A stretch of 49,597 nt of DNA from Flavobacterium fryxellicola. Its GTDB lineage: Bacteria; Bacteroidota; Bacteroidia; Flavobacteriales; Flavobacteriaceae. Each line of letters opens with the position of its first letter. Position 1 is the first letter of the stretch. Shown one piece after another: positions 7,247 to 16,504 of this stretch. The notes beneath the pieces are model-generated. The model saw only the letters and a program-made list of their open reading frames with translations. It had not been told where the DNA came from and ran no database searches. Where the stretch lies: assembly GCF_900143245.1 (NCBI RefSeq), contig NZ_FRDK01000015.1, positions 1-49,597 on the forward strand, read 5' to 3'. Made by a program: the position numbers and the translations under genes.

Positions 7247-7266
7247 GATAAAAAAAAATAACAACT

Positions 7267-7294
7267 TTGGCCAACAACTATTTTACTATCTTTG
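7267..7294 (+). promoter_or_regulatory. Bacteroidota-type promoter (TTG-N17-TATCTTTG)
   Basis: TTG at 7267-7269 and TATCTTTG at 7287-7294 are separated by 17 bases. This fits the -33/-7 promoter pattern (TTG and TAnnTTTG) known for Flavobacterium and Bacteroides. It lies about 52 bases upstream of the ATG at 7347. Confidence 0.6.
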
Positions 7295-7346
7295 AATTGC
7301 ACGAGTTCAGTTAAAACATAATAAGTAAACAACTAAAATAATACCG

Positions 7347-7976
7347 ATGAAAAAAATAATAGCAACGCTAATTGTAGTTTTGAGTTTTATTGCTGCTAAA
7401 GCCGCTGAAAAAGAAATTATCGCAGACGTAGTTTTTGAAAACTTAACCGGCCAAGAACTTAAATTTGGCGAATTTTTCATAACCGAAACAAATGAAAAAA
7501 TTGCGATTAATGAAACTAAAAGTTTCAAAATATCATTGCCTGGCACAGGCAAATATCAATTTGGATTTACAACAAAGGACTTTACGGCTTACACCTATTA
7601 TCCCGCGAGAATTACCGCCAAACAAAATATCATAACAATTCGATTAGTTGCAAAAAATGAAGCGACTTTTAATAAGAACACGTTCTCCTTTCCAATGAAT
7701 TTAGACACAACTCTGACTAATAAACAAATGGAACAACTAATCATTGCTGGCAAATTAAACTTTATTATGCACGGACTGGACAACAAAATACCAAAAGAAT
7801 TCGCTGTTTTCAAAGAAAAATACGGAATTGGTCTTCGTAAGGAGAATTGTGTGATGGACCCAATGTCGTTTAAAATAGCAACTGAAAACAATCAACTGAT
7901 TGCTAGTTATTTAAATAAACAGTATGGAAATGATTGGGTGAATGAATTACCAAGCAAACCATTTGGAATCAAATAA
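7347..7976 (+). CDS. Secreted protein of unknown function
   Basis: This 209-residue protein has a signal peptide (residues 1-19, ending AAKAAEKE). The mature N-terminal half looks beta-rich, with repeated short strands (IIADVVFENLTG, KSFKISLPGTGKYQFGF) like a carboxypeptidase-regulatory or transthyretin-like sandwich. The C-terminal half is more helical and ends with FKEKYGIGLRKENCVMD and YLNKQYGNDWVNEL, patterns I have seen in unnamed Bacteroidota proteins. Precise function is unknown. It is monocistronic by spacing, with the promoter-like box above. Confidence 0.75.
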   Translation: MKKIIATLIVVLSFIAAKAAEKEIIADVVFENLTGQELKFGEFFITETNEKIAINETKSFKISLPGTGKYQFGFTTKDFTAYTYYPARITAKQNIITIRLVAKNEATFNKNTFSFPMNLDTTLTNKQMEQLIIAGKLNFIMHGLDNKIPKEFAVFKEKYGIGLRKENCVMDPMSFKIATENNQLIASYLNKQYGNDWVNELPSKPFGIK

Positions 7977-8068
7977 AAACGTTCTAAAAAAAATCATCAA
8001 GGATTCACAAAACATTTTCCATGACAGTCAATAAGTATAGGGAAGATACTCCTAACCTTTTGTACATT

Positions 8069-9627
8069 TTACGATATCAATTCATTTCCATTTACGCAAA
8101 TGGATTCATCAAAAATTTTGTAGACTTTAAGGTATTTAATGGCCTCGATTTCGGCATTTGTAATTGCTAAATTATCCGAATAATGATGCATCTCATAATG
8201 TTCAAGGACCCCTTTTTGTTCTAATACTTTGATTTGTAGTTTCGCTTTCTGTCTAAAATTAGCCAATTCCAGCTCAATCGTTGTCAATTTTTCTTTTGAT
8301 ATTTTCAGGTTTCCATTTTTATAATTGGACAAATTATAAATTTCAAGCAAATCCATTTCCTCTACTTGCTGGATTAAAATTTTCAAATTAAACGGATTGT
8401 TTACCAATGGCAGTATGATTCGTATGGATCGAATGATTCGCTTTACCACAGTTGGATCCTCTTTTCCCCATTGAAAAATTTGATCATAACAAAAGTCAAT
8501 AAACTCCTCAAAATTAAATTCGTTGATTTGAATTTTTTTTGATCCTAACGTTCTCGAATCTGCTGAAGGAAATTCTTTGATGGCTAATTCTTTTGCAATT
8601 TCGCCAATTTGATCAATACAATTCAAGCAAGTAGTTGGATCATTAACGGCAGGAGAAATGGCTTTTATTGCAATGTCAACTAGTTTTCTAACGCCAAAAT
8701 TAATATCCTGTGTATGACTCCTAAACTGAGCCACCTTAAAAGTATCTTTTACTAAAATACTCATTTCCTGTTTCAAAATATTGATTTGACTAGGTTTGAT
8801 TTCCTCACTAAAAACCAATGCCAAAAGTGTGGTAGTGTCTTTCATGATAAACTCTCCTACAACAGGTTTCTGATAGGCATTCTCAAAAAGCGACCCGACA
8901 TCAGAGTTCAAGATAAATTCCGATAATTTTTCCAATTTTTTATAATTCACGCTGTACAAATAGCCCGTTTCAAAAGGACTGAGGATTAGAATTTTAAATG
9001 TATCAGGATTTATGACAGCACGCTTATAAAGTAGATTTTTTCCAACAATCCAATTTTCGGGATACAAATTAGTAATCTCCTCCATCATGTCTATTTTAAT
9101 TCGATTGGTGATACTAGAAACATTCATATTGACACTTAAGTAGGTAATCATCTTAGGATAGGACCAAGCCAAACCATAAAAAGCAAAAAGAGAACCCACA
9201 AAAAGGGTTAATAAAAAAGGTCTTTGATAAAAAAACACCGAAGCCAATTGCGGCAAAACGCACAATGATATGGTTCCCACAAACAACCCAATAAATTTTT
9301 GCATTTTAAAATCCGTAATTAAAAAATGCCGTAAAATTCGGGGTGAAAATTGTGAGATGCCAATTGCATGACTACAAAAATCACTGAAAAAGTAGTGAGC
9401 GAAATTCCAATTAGGATCGAAATCAAAACGTTAGAAACTGCGATCAACCGAGAGTACGTGTCGAAAATATTAATTTTAAAAAGCACTCCAAAATCTATAT
9501 TGTACTCTAAAATCATCAAAGCAGAGCCAATAACCAGCGCATAAACAGCACCTAAAAATGTTCCTAAATCTTTTAATTGATGGATAAATATATTTTTAAT
9601 CTTATATTTAAGTTTTTGTGTCATCAT
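8069..9627 (-). pseudogene. DUF2254 membrane protein, split by a one-base frameshift
   Basis: Two adjacent minus-strand frames (9627-9319 and 9304-8069) form one DUF2254 protein of about 519 residues. The first holds two membrane segments and ends ..QLASHNF. The conserved continuation SPRILRHFLITDFKMQKFIG is present in the -1/+2 frame, starting in the overlap. Adding one A to the run of four at 9346-9349 (plus strand) joins the halves perfectly: HNF then SPRILRHFL. The second part contains two more membrane helices and the large soluble C-terminal domain. It is either a genuine recent inactivation or a homopolymer sequencing error. DUF2254 proteins are membrane proteins of unknown function. 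Confidence 0.85.
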
Positions 9628-9908
9628 TGTTTCTTTAAAAAGTAAAACTACTAAAAATCAGTTTAAAAATTCGAAAGTAGGTACAGATCGCTGTCTTTTT
9701 ATTACAATCAGCACAACCATCATATAATAAAAATGACACTCTTTATTGATCTGCAGTTGGTCTTATAAAATTGTATGCAAAAATACCTATTAATTAATGT
9801 ATTGTTATTTACTTTTGTTTGCATTGAAATAAACCGTTTTATTTCCTCCAAAAATGAGGCAACTACCATCGAGTTAATATCCTTTCTCTAATTTAAACTG
9901 TATTACTA

Positions 9909-10301
9909 ATGACTTTACAAATAGAAACTCCTGCCCTGCTTTTTGGTGCCACTTCGTTAATTTTATTAGCTTATACCAACCGGTTTTTGACACTTGCCAC
10001 AATTGTCCGAGGATTAAAAAAAACGTACAAAGAAAAAGAGAACGATATGATTTTACTGGAAATCAAAAATATGAACTTACGACTAACGCTCATACGCAAC
10101 ATGCAATTGGCAGGTGTGTTGAGTTTATTCCTTTCCGTTTTTGCCATGCTCCTGTTGTTTTTAGAGCAACAGACGGCTGGAATTTATCTTTTTGGATTGA
10201 GTTTATTAGGACTATTGATTTCGTTAGGATTGTCGTTTTGGGAAATAAGTATTTCCGTCAATGCCTTGCGTTTGCATTTGAGTGATTTGCTTCAGAAATA
10301 A
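9909..10301 (+). CDS. DUF2721 family membrane protein
   Basis: This 130-residue protein has the DUF2721 hallmark near its start (TPALLFGATSLILLAYTNRFLTLA) and a cytoplasmic charged loop (KKTYKEKENDM). Two further hydrophobic helices follow (about 66-85 and 90-112), then SISVNALRLHLSDL. About three membrane helices are expected. Function is unknown; it is conserved across Bacteroidota and Proteobacteria. A TACTTTTG box lies at 9810-9817, upstream in the 281-base divergent gap, but without a well-placed TTG partner. It is transcribed away from the DUF2254 gene. Confidence 0.88.
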   Translation: MTLQIETPALLFGATSLILLAYTNRFLTLATIVRGLKKTYKEKENDMILLEIKNMNLRLTLIRNMQLAGVLSLFLSVFAMLLLFLEQQTAGIYLFGLSLLGLLISLGLSFWEISISVNALRLHLSDLLQK

Positions 10302-10318
10302 TTTTTTTAAAAAGACAT

Positions 10319-10355
10319 AAAAAAGAGCTGTAAAATTAAATTACAGCTCTTTTTT
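10319..10355. terminator. Bidirectional intrinsic terminator
   Basis: AAAAAAGAGCTGTAA (10319-10333) pairs perfectly with TTACAGCTCTTTTTT (10341-10355). With T tracts on both strands it can serve the DUF2721 gene (plus) and the converging outer membrane protein gene (minus). Confidence 0.88.
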
Positions 10356-10370
10356 AGTCAAAGCAAAACA

Positions 10371-12488
10371 CTACTGATTTAAAATCCCGTCTTCTTCCTT
10401 CTTCTCTTTGTTTAATAAATTCGGATTTTCTTTGGCTAATTTATTTTTTGTCGGAATCTTGTAATTAAGACTGAAGCCGAATTTCCTCGTATCTTGTTTA
10501 CTGCTTATAAGCAAGGGCGTTTCAAACGAATTGAAAGCATTTCTATTGGTATTCAAAACATCATCCGCAAAAATAGAAAGTGTCAATTGCTCTTTCAGAA
10601 ACTTTCTAGAGAATGTTAAATCCAAAGCGTTTCTGATGGGTTCCACGGCTATGAAATAAAAGTAATTGCCTTTAGGAATAATGTAATTATAATTGGCCAC
10701 AAATTTTATCTTTTCTGGCAATACAATTTGCGACATTAAGTTAAACATCCAAAAGCCGTTAGTATCAACATTTGGAATTTGGTGGTATTGATAGCCGGCA
10801 TACACATATAAAAAATTCATGGTGTCTGGATTCACATTCATTTTCAAAGTTTCGGTTAAACCTTTGGTAAACAACATGTACGGAATTGGCATTCCAACAC
10901 TAAAATTATGAATCTTCACCTCTGGAATATTTTCATTAGTGTTGACTACCAAATCAGCATCAAGCGTGACTCTATTTATCACTTGATTCTTAGCTGAACT
11001 GATATTGTAACTAATAAAAGCATAATCAAAAGCACTCAATTTTACGTCGTAATTATCAAAAATAGTAGGTTGTAAGTTGGGATTACCGGAATAATCTACG
11101 TTTGGATTTTGATAATTGGTGTTGTTTGGGTTCAAAGCCGAAGTACTCGGTAACGTGATTTTTTTATTGTAATTCACGTTAAAATTAACTGAATTGCTAA
11201 AATTATATTGCGCACTTGCATTTGGAAAAAATCGAAATTGCTTAAAAGTACTCAAGACAGCCACATCCGTTTTACCGGTAATGTTGTACTCCTCGGCGCG
11301 ACCACCCATTATAAAATTCATTTTGTCAAATTTAGTCTGCACTTCTAAATACGAGGCCGCGGTCCTCCTTTTATACTCTAAATTGAGAACACCTCTGCTA
11401 GCTGCATCAAAAAGCAACTCTTCGTACAAAGCACCCAAACTCACTTTTCCTTCATCAGAAAACTTGATTGGTTGCGAGTAATCAACCTTTGCGTTGTATA
11501 AATTTTGATTCGAAGAATTGGCTAAAGTCACTGCTGAATTCCCCACTGGACTTAATTCAAAGTCATTAGTATTGTTGTTGTAATTCAACTTGAATTCTAA
11601 CTTTTTGGCTGTATTTTTAAACTTTTTCTGGTAGGTAACCACAGCATCTTGGCGCAAGCCTGAACTCATAGAGGCATCATTAGTGCTAAAACTAGGTCCA
11701 TTTCCAAGCGTGTAACTGTCATTGTTGTTTTGAGTCAAATCGTAATTCAAGAGCAAACGATCCTTGCCAATATCAAATGTCAATGCCGATTTGATAAAAT
11801 TGTTTCGTCCCACACGATCTGCATCTGTTTTGGAAAGTAACGAGTTCATCCCATTTTCCTGTTTTTCCAAAGCTGTCCACACCGCACTTTCTCTATAATT
11901 TTGACCCAAATTCAACTGCCATCCAAAATATTTATTCTTAGCACTCAACAAAAGACTGTTGTTCATTCTCCACCGCACCTGATCATAACTCGTAAAACTT
12001 GTACTGTTAGTATAAGTGGCACTCAAGTAATTCTTCGCATTTTTATTAGTTATAATATTCAAAATCGCTCCACCAGAAGTAGCGGGAAATTCAGCTCCAG
12101 GTTGTGTAATAATCTCGATTTTTTCAATAGCATTGGCAGGCATTCCCTCTAAAAAAGCGTTCAGTTCAGTAGTCGAAATATTTAATGGTCGACCGTCCAA
12201 GAACACATCCAGTTGTTTTCCTTGGTACATCATTCCTGCAATATCCGAGGCTATCACCCCCGGAAGTTTTTTTATTCCTTCCAATACCGAGCCTGTGTTT
12301 AAACTAGGTTGGTCTGAAAAATTAAAAATAGTACGGTCTGCTTTTTGCTCGATTGCTTTTTTTGTTTTTATAACAGTAACCTCATTTAATTCAGTTGTTT
12401 TTTCGGGAGCTTTTTCAGGAGTAGTTTGAGCAGAAACGGCAAACACACTTGCTAAAGTCATCATGGCGATTAGACCTAATTTTCGCAT
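10371..12488 (-). CDS. Outer membrane beta-barrel protein (TonB-dependent receptor-like, OMP_b-brl_3)
   Basis: This 705-residue protein has a signal peptide (MRKLGLIAMMTLASVFAVSAQ). It has a plug-like domain of about residues 45-150 with VLEGIKKLPGV, LDVFLDGRPLN, EKIEIITQPGAEFPATSGGAILNI, followed by a long beta-barrel with aromatic strand ends. The N-terminal carboxypeptidase-regulatory-like domain common in this family is absent, since the plug starts shortly after the signal peptide. That suggests either an unusual short member or dispensable accessory function. The substrate is not deducible; no SusD partner is nearby. It is monocistronic, converging on a bidirectional terminator. Confidence 0.9.
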   Translation of the reverse strand: MRKLGLIAMMTLASVFAVSAQTTPEKAPEKTTELNEVTVIKTKKAIEQKADRTIFNFSDQPSLNTGSVLEGIKKLPGVIASDIAGMMYQGKQLDVFLDGRPLNISTTELNAFLEGMPANAIEKIEIITQPGAEFPATSGGAILNIITNKNAKNYLSATYTNSTSFTSYDQVRWRMNNSLLLSAKNKYFGWQLNLGQNYRESAVWTALEKQENGMNSLLSKTDADRVGRNNFIKSALTFDIGKDRLLLNYDLTQNNNDSYTLGNGPSFSTNDASMSSGLRQDAVVTYQKKFKNTAKKLEFKLNYNNNTNDFELSPVGNSAVTLANSSNQNLYNAKVDYSQPIKFSDEGKVSLGALYEELLFDAASRGVLNLEYKRRTAASYLEVQTKFDKMNFIMGGRAEEYNITGKTDVAVLSTFKQFRFFPNASAQYNFSNSVNFNVNYNKKITLPSTSALNPNNTNYQNPNVDYSGNPNLQPTIFDNYDVKLSAFDYAFISYNISSAKNQVINRVTLDADLVVNTNENIPEVKIHNFSVGMPIPYMLFTKGLTETLKMNVNPDTMNFLYVYAGYQYHQIPNVDTNGFWMFNLMSQIVLPEKIKFVANYNYIIPKGNYFYFIAVEPIRNALDLTFSRKFLKEQLTLSIFADDVLNTNRNAFNSFETPLLISSKQDTRKFGFSLNYKIPTKNKLAKENPNLLNKEKKEEDGILNQ

Positions 12489-12623
12489 ATTTTTTTATTT
12501 GATTTTTGCTATAAGACTTTGTAAGATAATATTTGTTACAGTTTTTAGAATAATTTTAGTACCTAAAAAAATCGGTCGTAAAAAAATTCATCTATCTTTG
12601 CCCGCTTTTTAAAATTGAAAAAA

Positions 12624-13520
12624 ATGATAAAAAATAGTGTATTAAAAGGAGTTTTACTAGTTGGTCTAGGTGCTACGAGCTACGGAATGCTAGCCACTTT
12701 TGTAAAAATAGCCTACGGTGAAGGGTATACCACGCCCGAAGTTACCATCGCTCAATTTGTTTATGGAATTACGGGAATGCTGTTGATTAATCTTTTTCAA
12801 AAAGTTAAAAAAGGAAATGATGTAGTTAAAGCATCCAAGAAAAACATTTCTCAATTAATGCTGGCAGGAACTTCCTTAGGTCTGACTAGTATTTTTTATT
12901 ATTTGGCCGTAAAATACATTCCTGTTTCGATTGCCATTGTTTTATTGATGCAAACCGTTTGGATGGGTGTTTTATTCGAAATGATTCTAGAAAAGAAAAG
13001 ACCGTCAAACCAAAAAATAATAGCTGTCATTATCGTACTTATTGGCACAGCGCTTGCCACTAATCTCATTCAAAGCAAAGCAAATTTAGACTGGCGCGGC
13101 ATTGTTTTAGGATTTTTAGCAGCAACCTCGTTTACCACAACAATGTTTACGGCTAATCGTGTTGCTACTCATGTATCCTCAGCACAACGCAGCCTGTATA
13201 TGCTGCTTGGCGGCGCGGTTATTGTAACTGGATTTGCCATAGCTACACAAACAGGCGCATTCAATTTTGAGATTTTCCTAAAATGGGGACTTATACTGGC
13301 ACTGTTTGGCACTATAATTCCGCCTTTGTTGTTAAATGCCGGTTTCCCACTTACAGGAATTGGTTTAGGAAGCATCGTTTCGGCCCTAGAACTTCCTGTA
13401 TCAGTATTAATGGCTTATTTTCTATTGAGTGAAAAAGTAACACTCATCCAATGGATTGGCATCATTTTAATTATTTTAGCGATTGTGATTATGAATGTCA
13501 ACTTTAAAAAAATCAGGTAA
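12624..13520 (+). CDS. EamA/DMT family transporter
   Basis: This is a ten-helix drug/metabolite-type transporter of about 298 residues made of two EamA repeats. The first holds GLGATSYGMLATFVKIAYGEG and the second GIVLGFLAATSFTTTMFTANRV, with a terminal helix ending in basic residues. I choose the ATG at 12624 over the in-frame TTG at 12615. A TATCTTTG box (12593-12600) lies shortly upstream and leaves a 5' leader of roughly 20 bases. It is predicted to move small metabolites across the inner membrane; the substrate is unknown. Confidence 0.9.
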   Translation: MIKNSVLKGVLLVGLGATSYGMLATFVKIAYGEGYTTPEVTIAQFVYGITGMLLINLFQKVKKGNDVVKASKKNISQLMLAGTSLGLTSIFYYLAVKYIPVSIAIVLLMQTVWMGVLFEMILEKKRPSNQKIIAVIIVLIGTALATNLIQSKANLDWRGIVLGFLAATSFTTTMFTANRVATHVSSAQRSLYMLLGGAVIVTGFAIATQTGAFNFEIFLKWGLILALFGTIIPPLLLNAGFPLTGIGLGSIVSALELPVSVLMAYFLLSEKVTLIQWIGIILIILAIVIMNVNFKKIR

Positions 13521-13588
13521 CTTCAATTTGACGGTATTTACTTTTATTTCATTTAAATTTTTATAAATTCGTACTAAATAACTTTATT

Positions 13589-13942
13589 ATGAATTTACCT
13601 TGGCATTTGTACGTGATGGCATTTATATACTTTATTGCTGGATTAAACCATTTCAGAAACCCGAGACTGTACCTGAAAATCATTCCTCCTTATTTTCCGA
13701 ATCCAAAATTACTAAACCAAATTAGCGGTTTAGGGGAGGTATTTTTGGGAATTGCACTTTGTATTCCATTGCTTTCAAGCTACGCTGCCTGGGGAGTTAT
13801 TGCGCTGCTGATTGCCATTTTTCCCACACATCTTTACATGTATTTTGATGAAAAAGCAAGAATGGGCTTGCCTAAATGGGTTTTACTCTTAAGAATGCCT
13901 TTACAATTATTATTAATTTTTTGGGCTTACCAATATACCTAA
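13589..13942 (+). CDS. DoxX-like membrane protein
   Basis: This 117-residue protein has four hydrophobic helices and the DoxX/MauE-like pattern AFIYFIAGLNHFRNP near residue 10, PPYFPNPKLLNQISGLGEV in the middle and a PTHLYMYFDEKARMG loop. The family function is uncertain; members are linked to redox or membrane integrity. The start codon ATG at 13589 is preceded by AT-rich sequence. The AlkB gene follows after only four bases, so the two are probably co-transcribed. Confidence 0.82.
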   Translation: MNLPWHLYVMAFIYFIAGLNHFRNPRLYLKIIPPYFPNPKLLNQISGLGEVFLGIALCIPLLSSYAAWGVIALLIAIFPTHLYMYFDEKARMGLPKWVLLLRMPLQLLLIFWAYQYT

Positions 13943-13946
13943 TCCC

Positions 13947-14555
13947 GTGAAATCACTCTTTGAATCTTCATCAGAACCAGTGTACCTTGACTTGCCAGAC
14001 GCTGAGATTATTTATTATCCTCATTTTTTTGACAAAGAAGAAGCTGATCTTATTTTTGCCAAATTAGAGACAGAAATCCCCTGGCAGCAAGACGACATTA
14101 GGGTATTTGGTAAAATTCACCCCCAACCTCGCTTGACCGCTTTATTTGGCAACGAAGGAAAACCATATTCTTATTCTAATATAACCATGCAACCGCACCC
14201 CTGGGATTTGCTTTTACATGAAATAAAGGCAAAAATCGAAACCGTTGCGGCTACTACTTTTACGACAGTGTTACTCAATCAGTACCGCGATGGAAAAGAC
14301 AGTAACGGCTGGCACGCCGATAACGAGAAAGAATTAGGCATAAATCCGGTAATTGCATCGGTGAGCTTTGGTGCAGAACGAGCGTTTCACCTGAAGCATA
14401 ATTTTGACAAACAGCTGAAAAAAACTATTATTCTAGAACACGGAAGCTTATTATTGATGAAAGGAACAACACAGCATTTCTGGAAGCACCAAATTCCAAA
14501 AACCGCAAAGAGTATCGGCTCCAGAATAAATGGTACTTTTCGGGTAATCAAGTAG
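13947..14555 (+). CDS. AlkB-type alpha-ketoglutarate-dependent dioxygenase
   Basis: This 202-residue Fe(II)/2-oxoglutarate dioxygenase is of the AlkB family, predicted to remove alkyl groups from damaged nucleic acid bases. Iron ligands are the HAD pair at about residues 123-125 (GWHADNE) and the histidine in FWKHQIPK. The 2-oxoglutarate arginine motif is SRINGTFR near the C-terminus. NQYRDGKDSNGWH is diagnostic. The start is a GTG, four bases after the DoxX-like gene. Length is normal for the short bacterial ALKBH2/3-like branch. Confidence 0.93.
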   Translation: MKSLFESSSEPVYLDLPDAEIIYYPHFFDKEEADLIFAKLETEIPWQQDDIRVFGKIHPQPRLTALFGNEGKPYSYSNITMQPHPWDLLLHEIKAKIETVAATTFTTVLLNQYRDGKDSNGWHADNEKELGINPVIASVSFGAERAFHLKHNFDKQLKKTIILEHGSLLLMKGTTQHFWKHQIPKTAKSIGSRINGTFRVIK

Positions 14556-14600
14556 ATATTATCTTAAAAATGTAGTAGATTTGAAATAAATACTTCATAC

Positions 14601-15437
14601 ATGAACGATATTATTGCGTATTTTTCTACTATTCCTTCTTCTCACAGAAGTTTAATTCTTGTGGGCGGCATCACTTTTTTTTGGCTAATAGAAAATGCTT
14701 ATCCCCTTTTTAACTTCACCTACAAAAAATGGCATCATGCGGGTATCAATATTTTCATGACATGTACCACTATTGTAGTCAATTTTTGCTTGGCTTTTAT
14801 CTTGTTGAAAACAGCTGATTGGACCATTGCACACCATTTTGGTATTTTGCAATGGCTACCTAAAATGTCGGTATGGCTTTATGCTCTTACTGGACTACTG
14901 CTACTGGATTTAATTGGAGCCTATCTGGTCCATTTAGTAGAACATAAAACTAAAATCCTATGGCGTTTCCATTTAATTCATCATACTGATACGTGGATAG
15001 ACACCACCACAGCAAACAGGCATCATCCTGGTGAAAGTGTTATTCGGTTTACCTTTACTGCGCTAGGCGTTTTACTCATTGGAACCCCAATGTGGCTGGT
15101 TTTCCTGTATCAAACCCTATCTGTTGTCGCAACGCAGTTCAACCATGCTAACATCTCGCTGCCAAAAAAAGTCGATACTGTTTTGAGTTATCTTATCGTT
15201 TCTCCAGACATGCATAAAGTACACCACCATCATGTTCTCCCTTACACGGATAGTAATTACGGAAATATCTTCTCCATTTGGGATAGACTATTTGGCACTT
15301 TTATGACACTCCCTAAAGAGGAAATCGTTTACGGAATCGATACGTATCCCCATCCTGAAGAGCACAATGAATTAAAAAATTTATTAAAAATACCCTTTCA
15401 AAAACAACCTTTAAAAAAAAATGAGCAAAAAATATAA
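14601..15437 (+). CDS. Sterol desaturase / fatty acid hydroxylase family protein
   Basis: This 278-residue membrane di-iron enzyme has histidine clusters typical of the family: HLVEH near residue 112, HLIHHTD near 127, NRHHPGE near 145 and HKVHHHH near 207. Four or five membrane helices lie in the first two thirds. It would hydroxylate or desaturate a lipid, with the substrate unknown. A TAGATTTG box at 14576-14583 is a plausible -7 element 17 bases before the ATG, so it may be transcribed independently of alkB. The last ~20 residues are basic. Confidence 0.9.
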   Translation: MNDIIAYFSTIPSSHRSLILVGGITFFWLIENAYPLFNFTYKKWHHAGINIFMTCTTIVVNFCLAFILLKTADWTIAHHFGILQWLPKMSVWLYALTGLLLLDLIGAYLVHLVEHKTKILWRFHLIHHTDTWIDTTTANRHHPGESVIRFTFTALGVLLIGTPMWLVFLYQTLSVVATQFNHANISLPKKVDTVLSYLIVSPDMHKVHHHHVLPYTDSNYGNIFSIWDRLFGTFMTLPKEEIVYGIDTYPHPEEHNELKNLLKIPFQKQPLKKNEQKI

Positions 15438-15545
15438 AAAAAGCAATCTTTTGATACAAGCTAAATATTTTTTTCTTAATATTGGTATTAAATTAGAATT
15501 GTAAATTATTAATCATTAAAACTTATTTGAATTAATTTTCACGTG

Positions 15546-15824
15546 ATGAAAAAGAGTAACCGAAAAGAATTGAACTGGGAACAAACAGAAAAACTTGTTA
15601 CAATGGCTTTAGAAGAAAAAAATCCTTTTGAAATCATCAAAAAAGAATTTGGTCTGGCCGAGAAAGAAATTCTTGAGATCATGAAAAAGAAGATGCCAGC
15701 TGAAAAATTCGAAATGTGGAAAAAGAAAGCAACTGCAAACAAACCAAAACCAAAACCCGTTAAAATTGACGATTTTGATGAAGATTTGGATGGTAAATAT
15801 TATATAAAAAACAAATTAGATTAA
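15546..15824 (+). CDS. TIGR03643 family protein
   Basis: This 92-residue cytoplasmic protein has a helix-turn-helix-like core, WEQTEKLVTMALEEKNPFEIIKKEFGL followed by EKEILEIMKKKMPAEKFEMWKKK. It matches the TIGR03643 pattern, a family often found near photolyase or cryptochrome genes. A basic Lys/Pro linker (KPKPKPVK) and an acidic tail extend it. I take the ATG at 15546, not the GTG at 15543. No photolyase gene is present in the window. A clear terminator follows. Confidence 0.85.
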   Translation: MKKSNRKELNWEQTEKLVTMALEEKNPFEIIKKEFGLAEKEILEIMKKKMPAEKFEMWKKKATANKPKPKPVKIDDFDEDLDGKYYIKNKLD

Positions 15825-15828
15825 ATAC

Positions 15829-15856
15829 AAAGCTCCTGTAATTCAGGAGCTTTTTT
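15829..15856 (+). terminator. Intrinsic terminator after the TIGR03643 gene
   Basis: AAGCTCCTG pairs with CAGGAGCTT around a five-base loop, followed by a T tract; it begins five bases after the stop codon. Confidence 0.88.
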
Positions 15857-15883
15857 GTTTGGTTTCTTCAAAATATAATTAAT

Positions 15884-16226
15884 GTGGTATCAGTACTAGT
15901 ACAAAATGATAATTTCATTTTAGAAATTATGGGACTTCATAAAACTTGGGCACTGGGAAGAAAAATTGTTGCACCAATAACAAGCATCATCAGAGCCCAT
16001 CAAGAACCAGAAAATTTCACTTTTTGGAAAGGCTTTAGACTTTCCAGGAACTGAAATCCCAGGATTAATTGCTGCAGCAACATTTTATAAAAAAGGCAGG
16101 ATTTTTTGGGACGTCATGAACAAAAAAAGTGTGGTAATGGTCGAATTGAAAGACCATTATTTTAAAAAATTGATAATAGAACTACAAAAACCAGAAGAAA
16201 TACTGCATTTATTAAACACGAAATAA
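15884..16226 (+). pseudogene. Frameshifted gene for a small conserved (PH-domain-like) protein
   Basis: One frame from the GTG at 15884 reads VQNDNFILEIMGLHKTWALG ... FTFWKGFR. A second frame then continues DFPGTEIPGLIAAATFYKKG, IFWDVMNKKS, VELKDHYFKKLIIELQKPEE to a TAA at 16224-16226. Together these match an unnamed Bacteroidota protein of about 115 residues with a beta-sandwich feel. At least one indel near 16035-16045 breaks it, and the start codon is uncertain. The following 278 bases up to the L,D-transpeptidase gene show nothing I can name. Confidence 0.7.
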
Positions 16227-16504
16227 TCCAATTTATCACAACAATTCGAAAGTAAAGAAGACTAAAAATCTAATTCAGTCTGCTGAAAGTTGAACCCTTT
16301 AAAAATGTATCACAATTTTAGAAATTCCCACAAATTACTCAGTTTCAAAAAGCGCTACTAGCCTTGAAAAAATAATTTTAAAGACTACAGCTTAATACCG
16401 TAAAGCGCCTCTTTCCAATCTAATTATCCCTAAAATAATCTAAACGTAGCTAGAGGAGCCATTCCAAATTAATGCAACTTGTTCTAATAAAAATAGCTGC
16501 GCAT

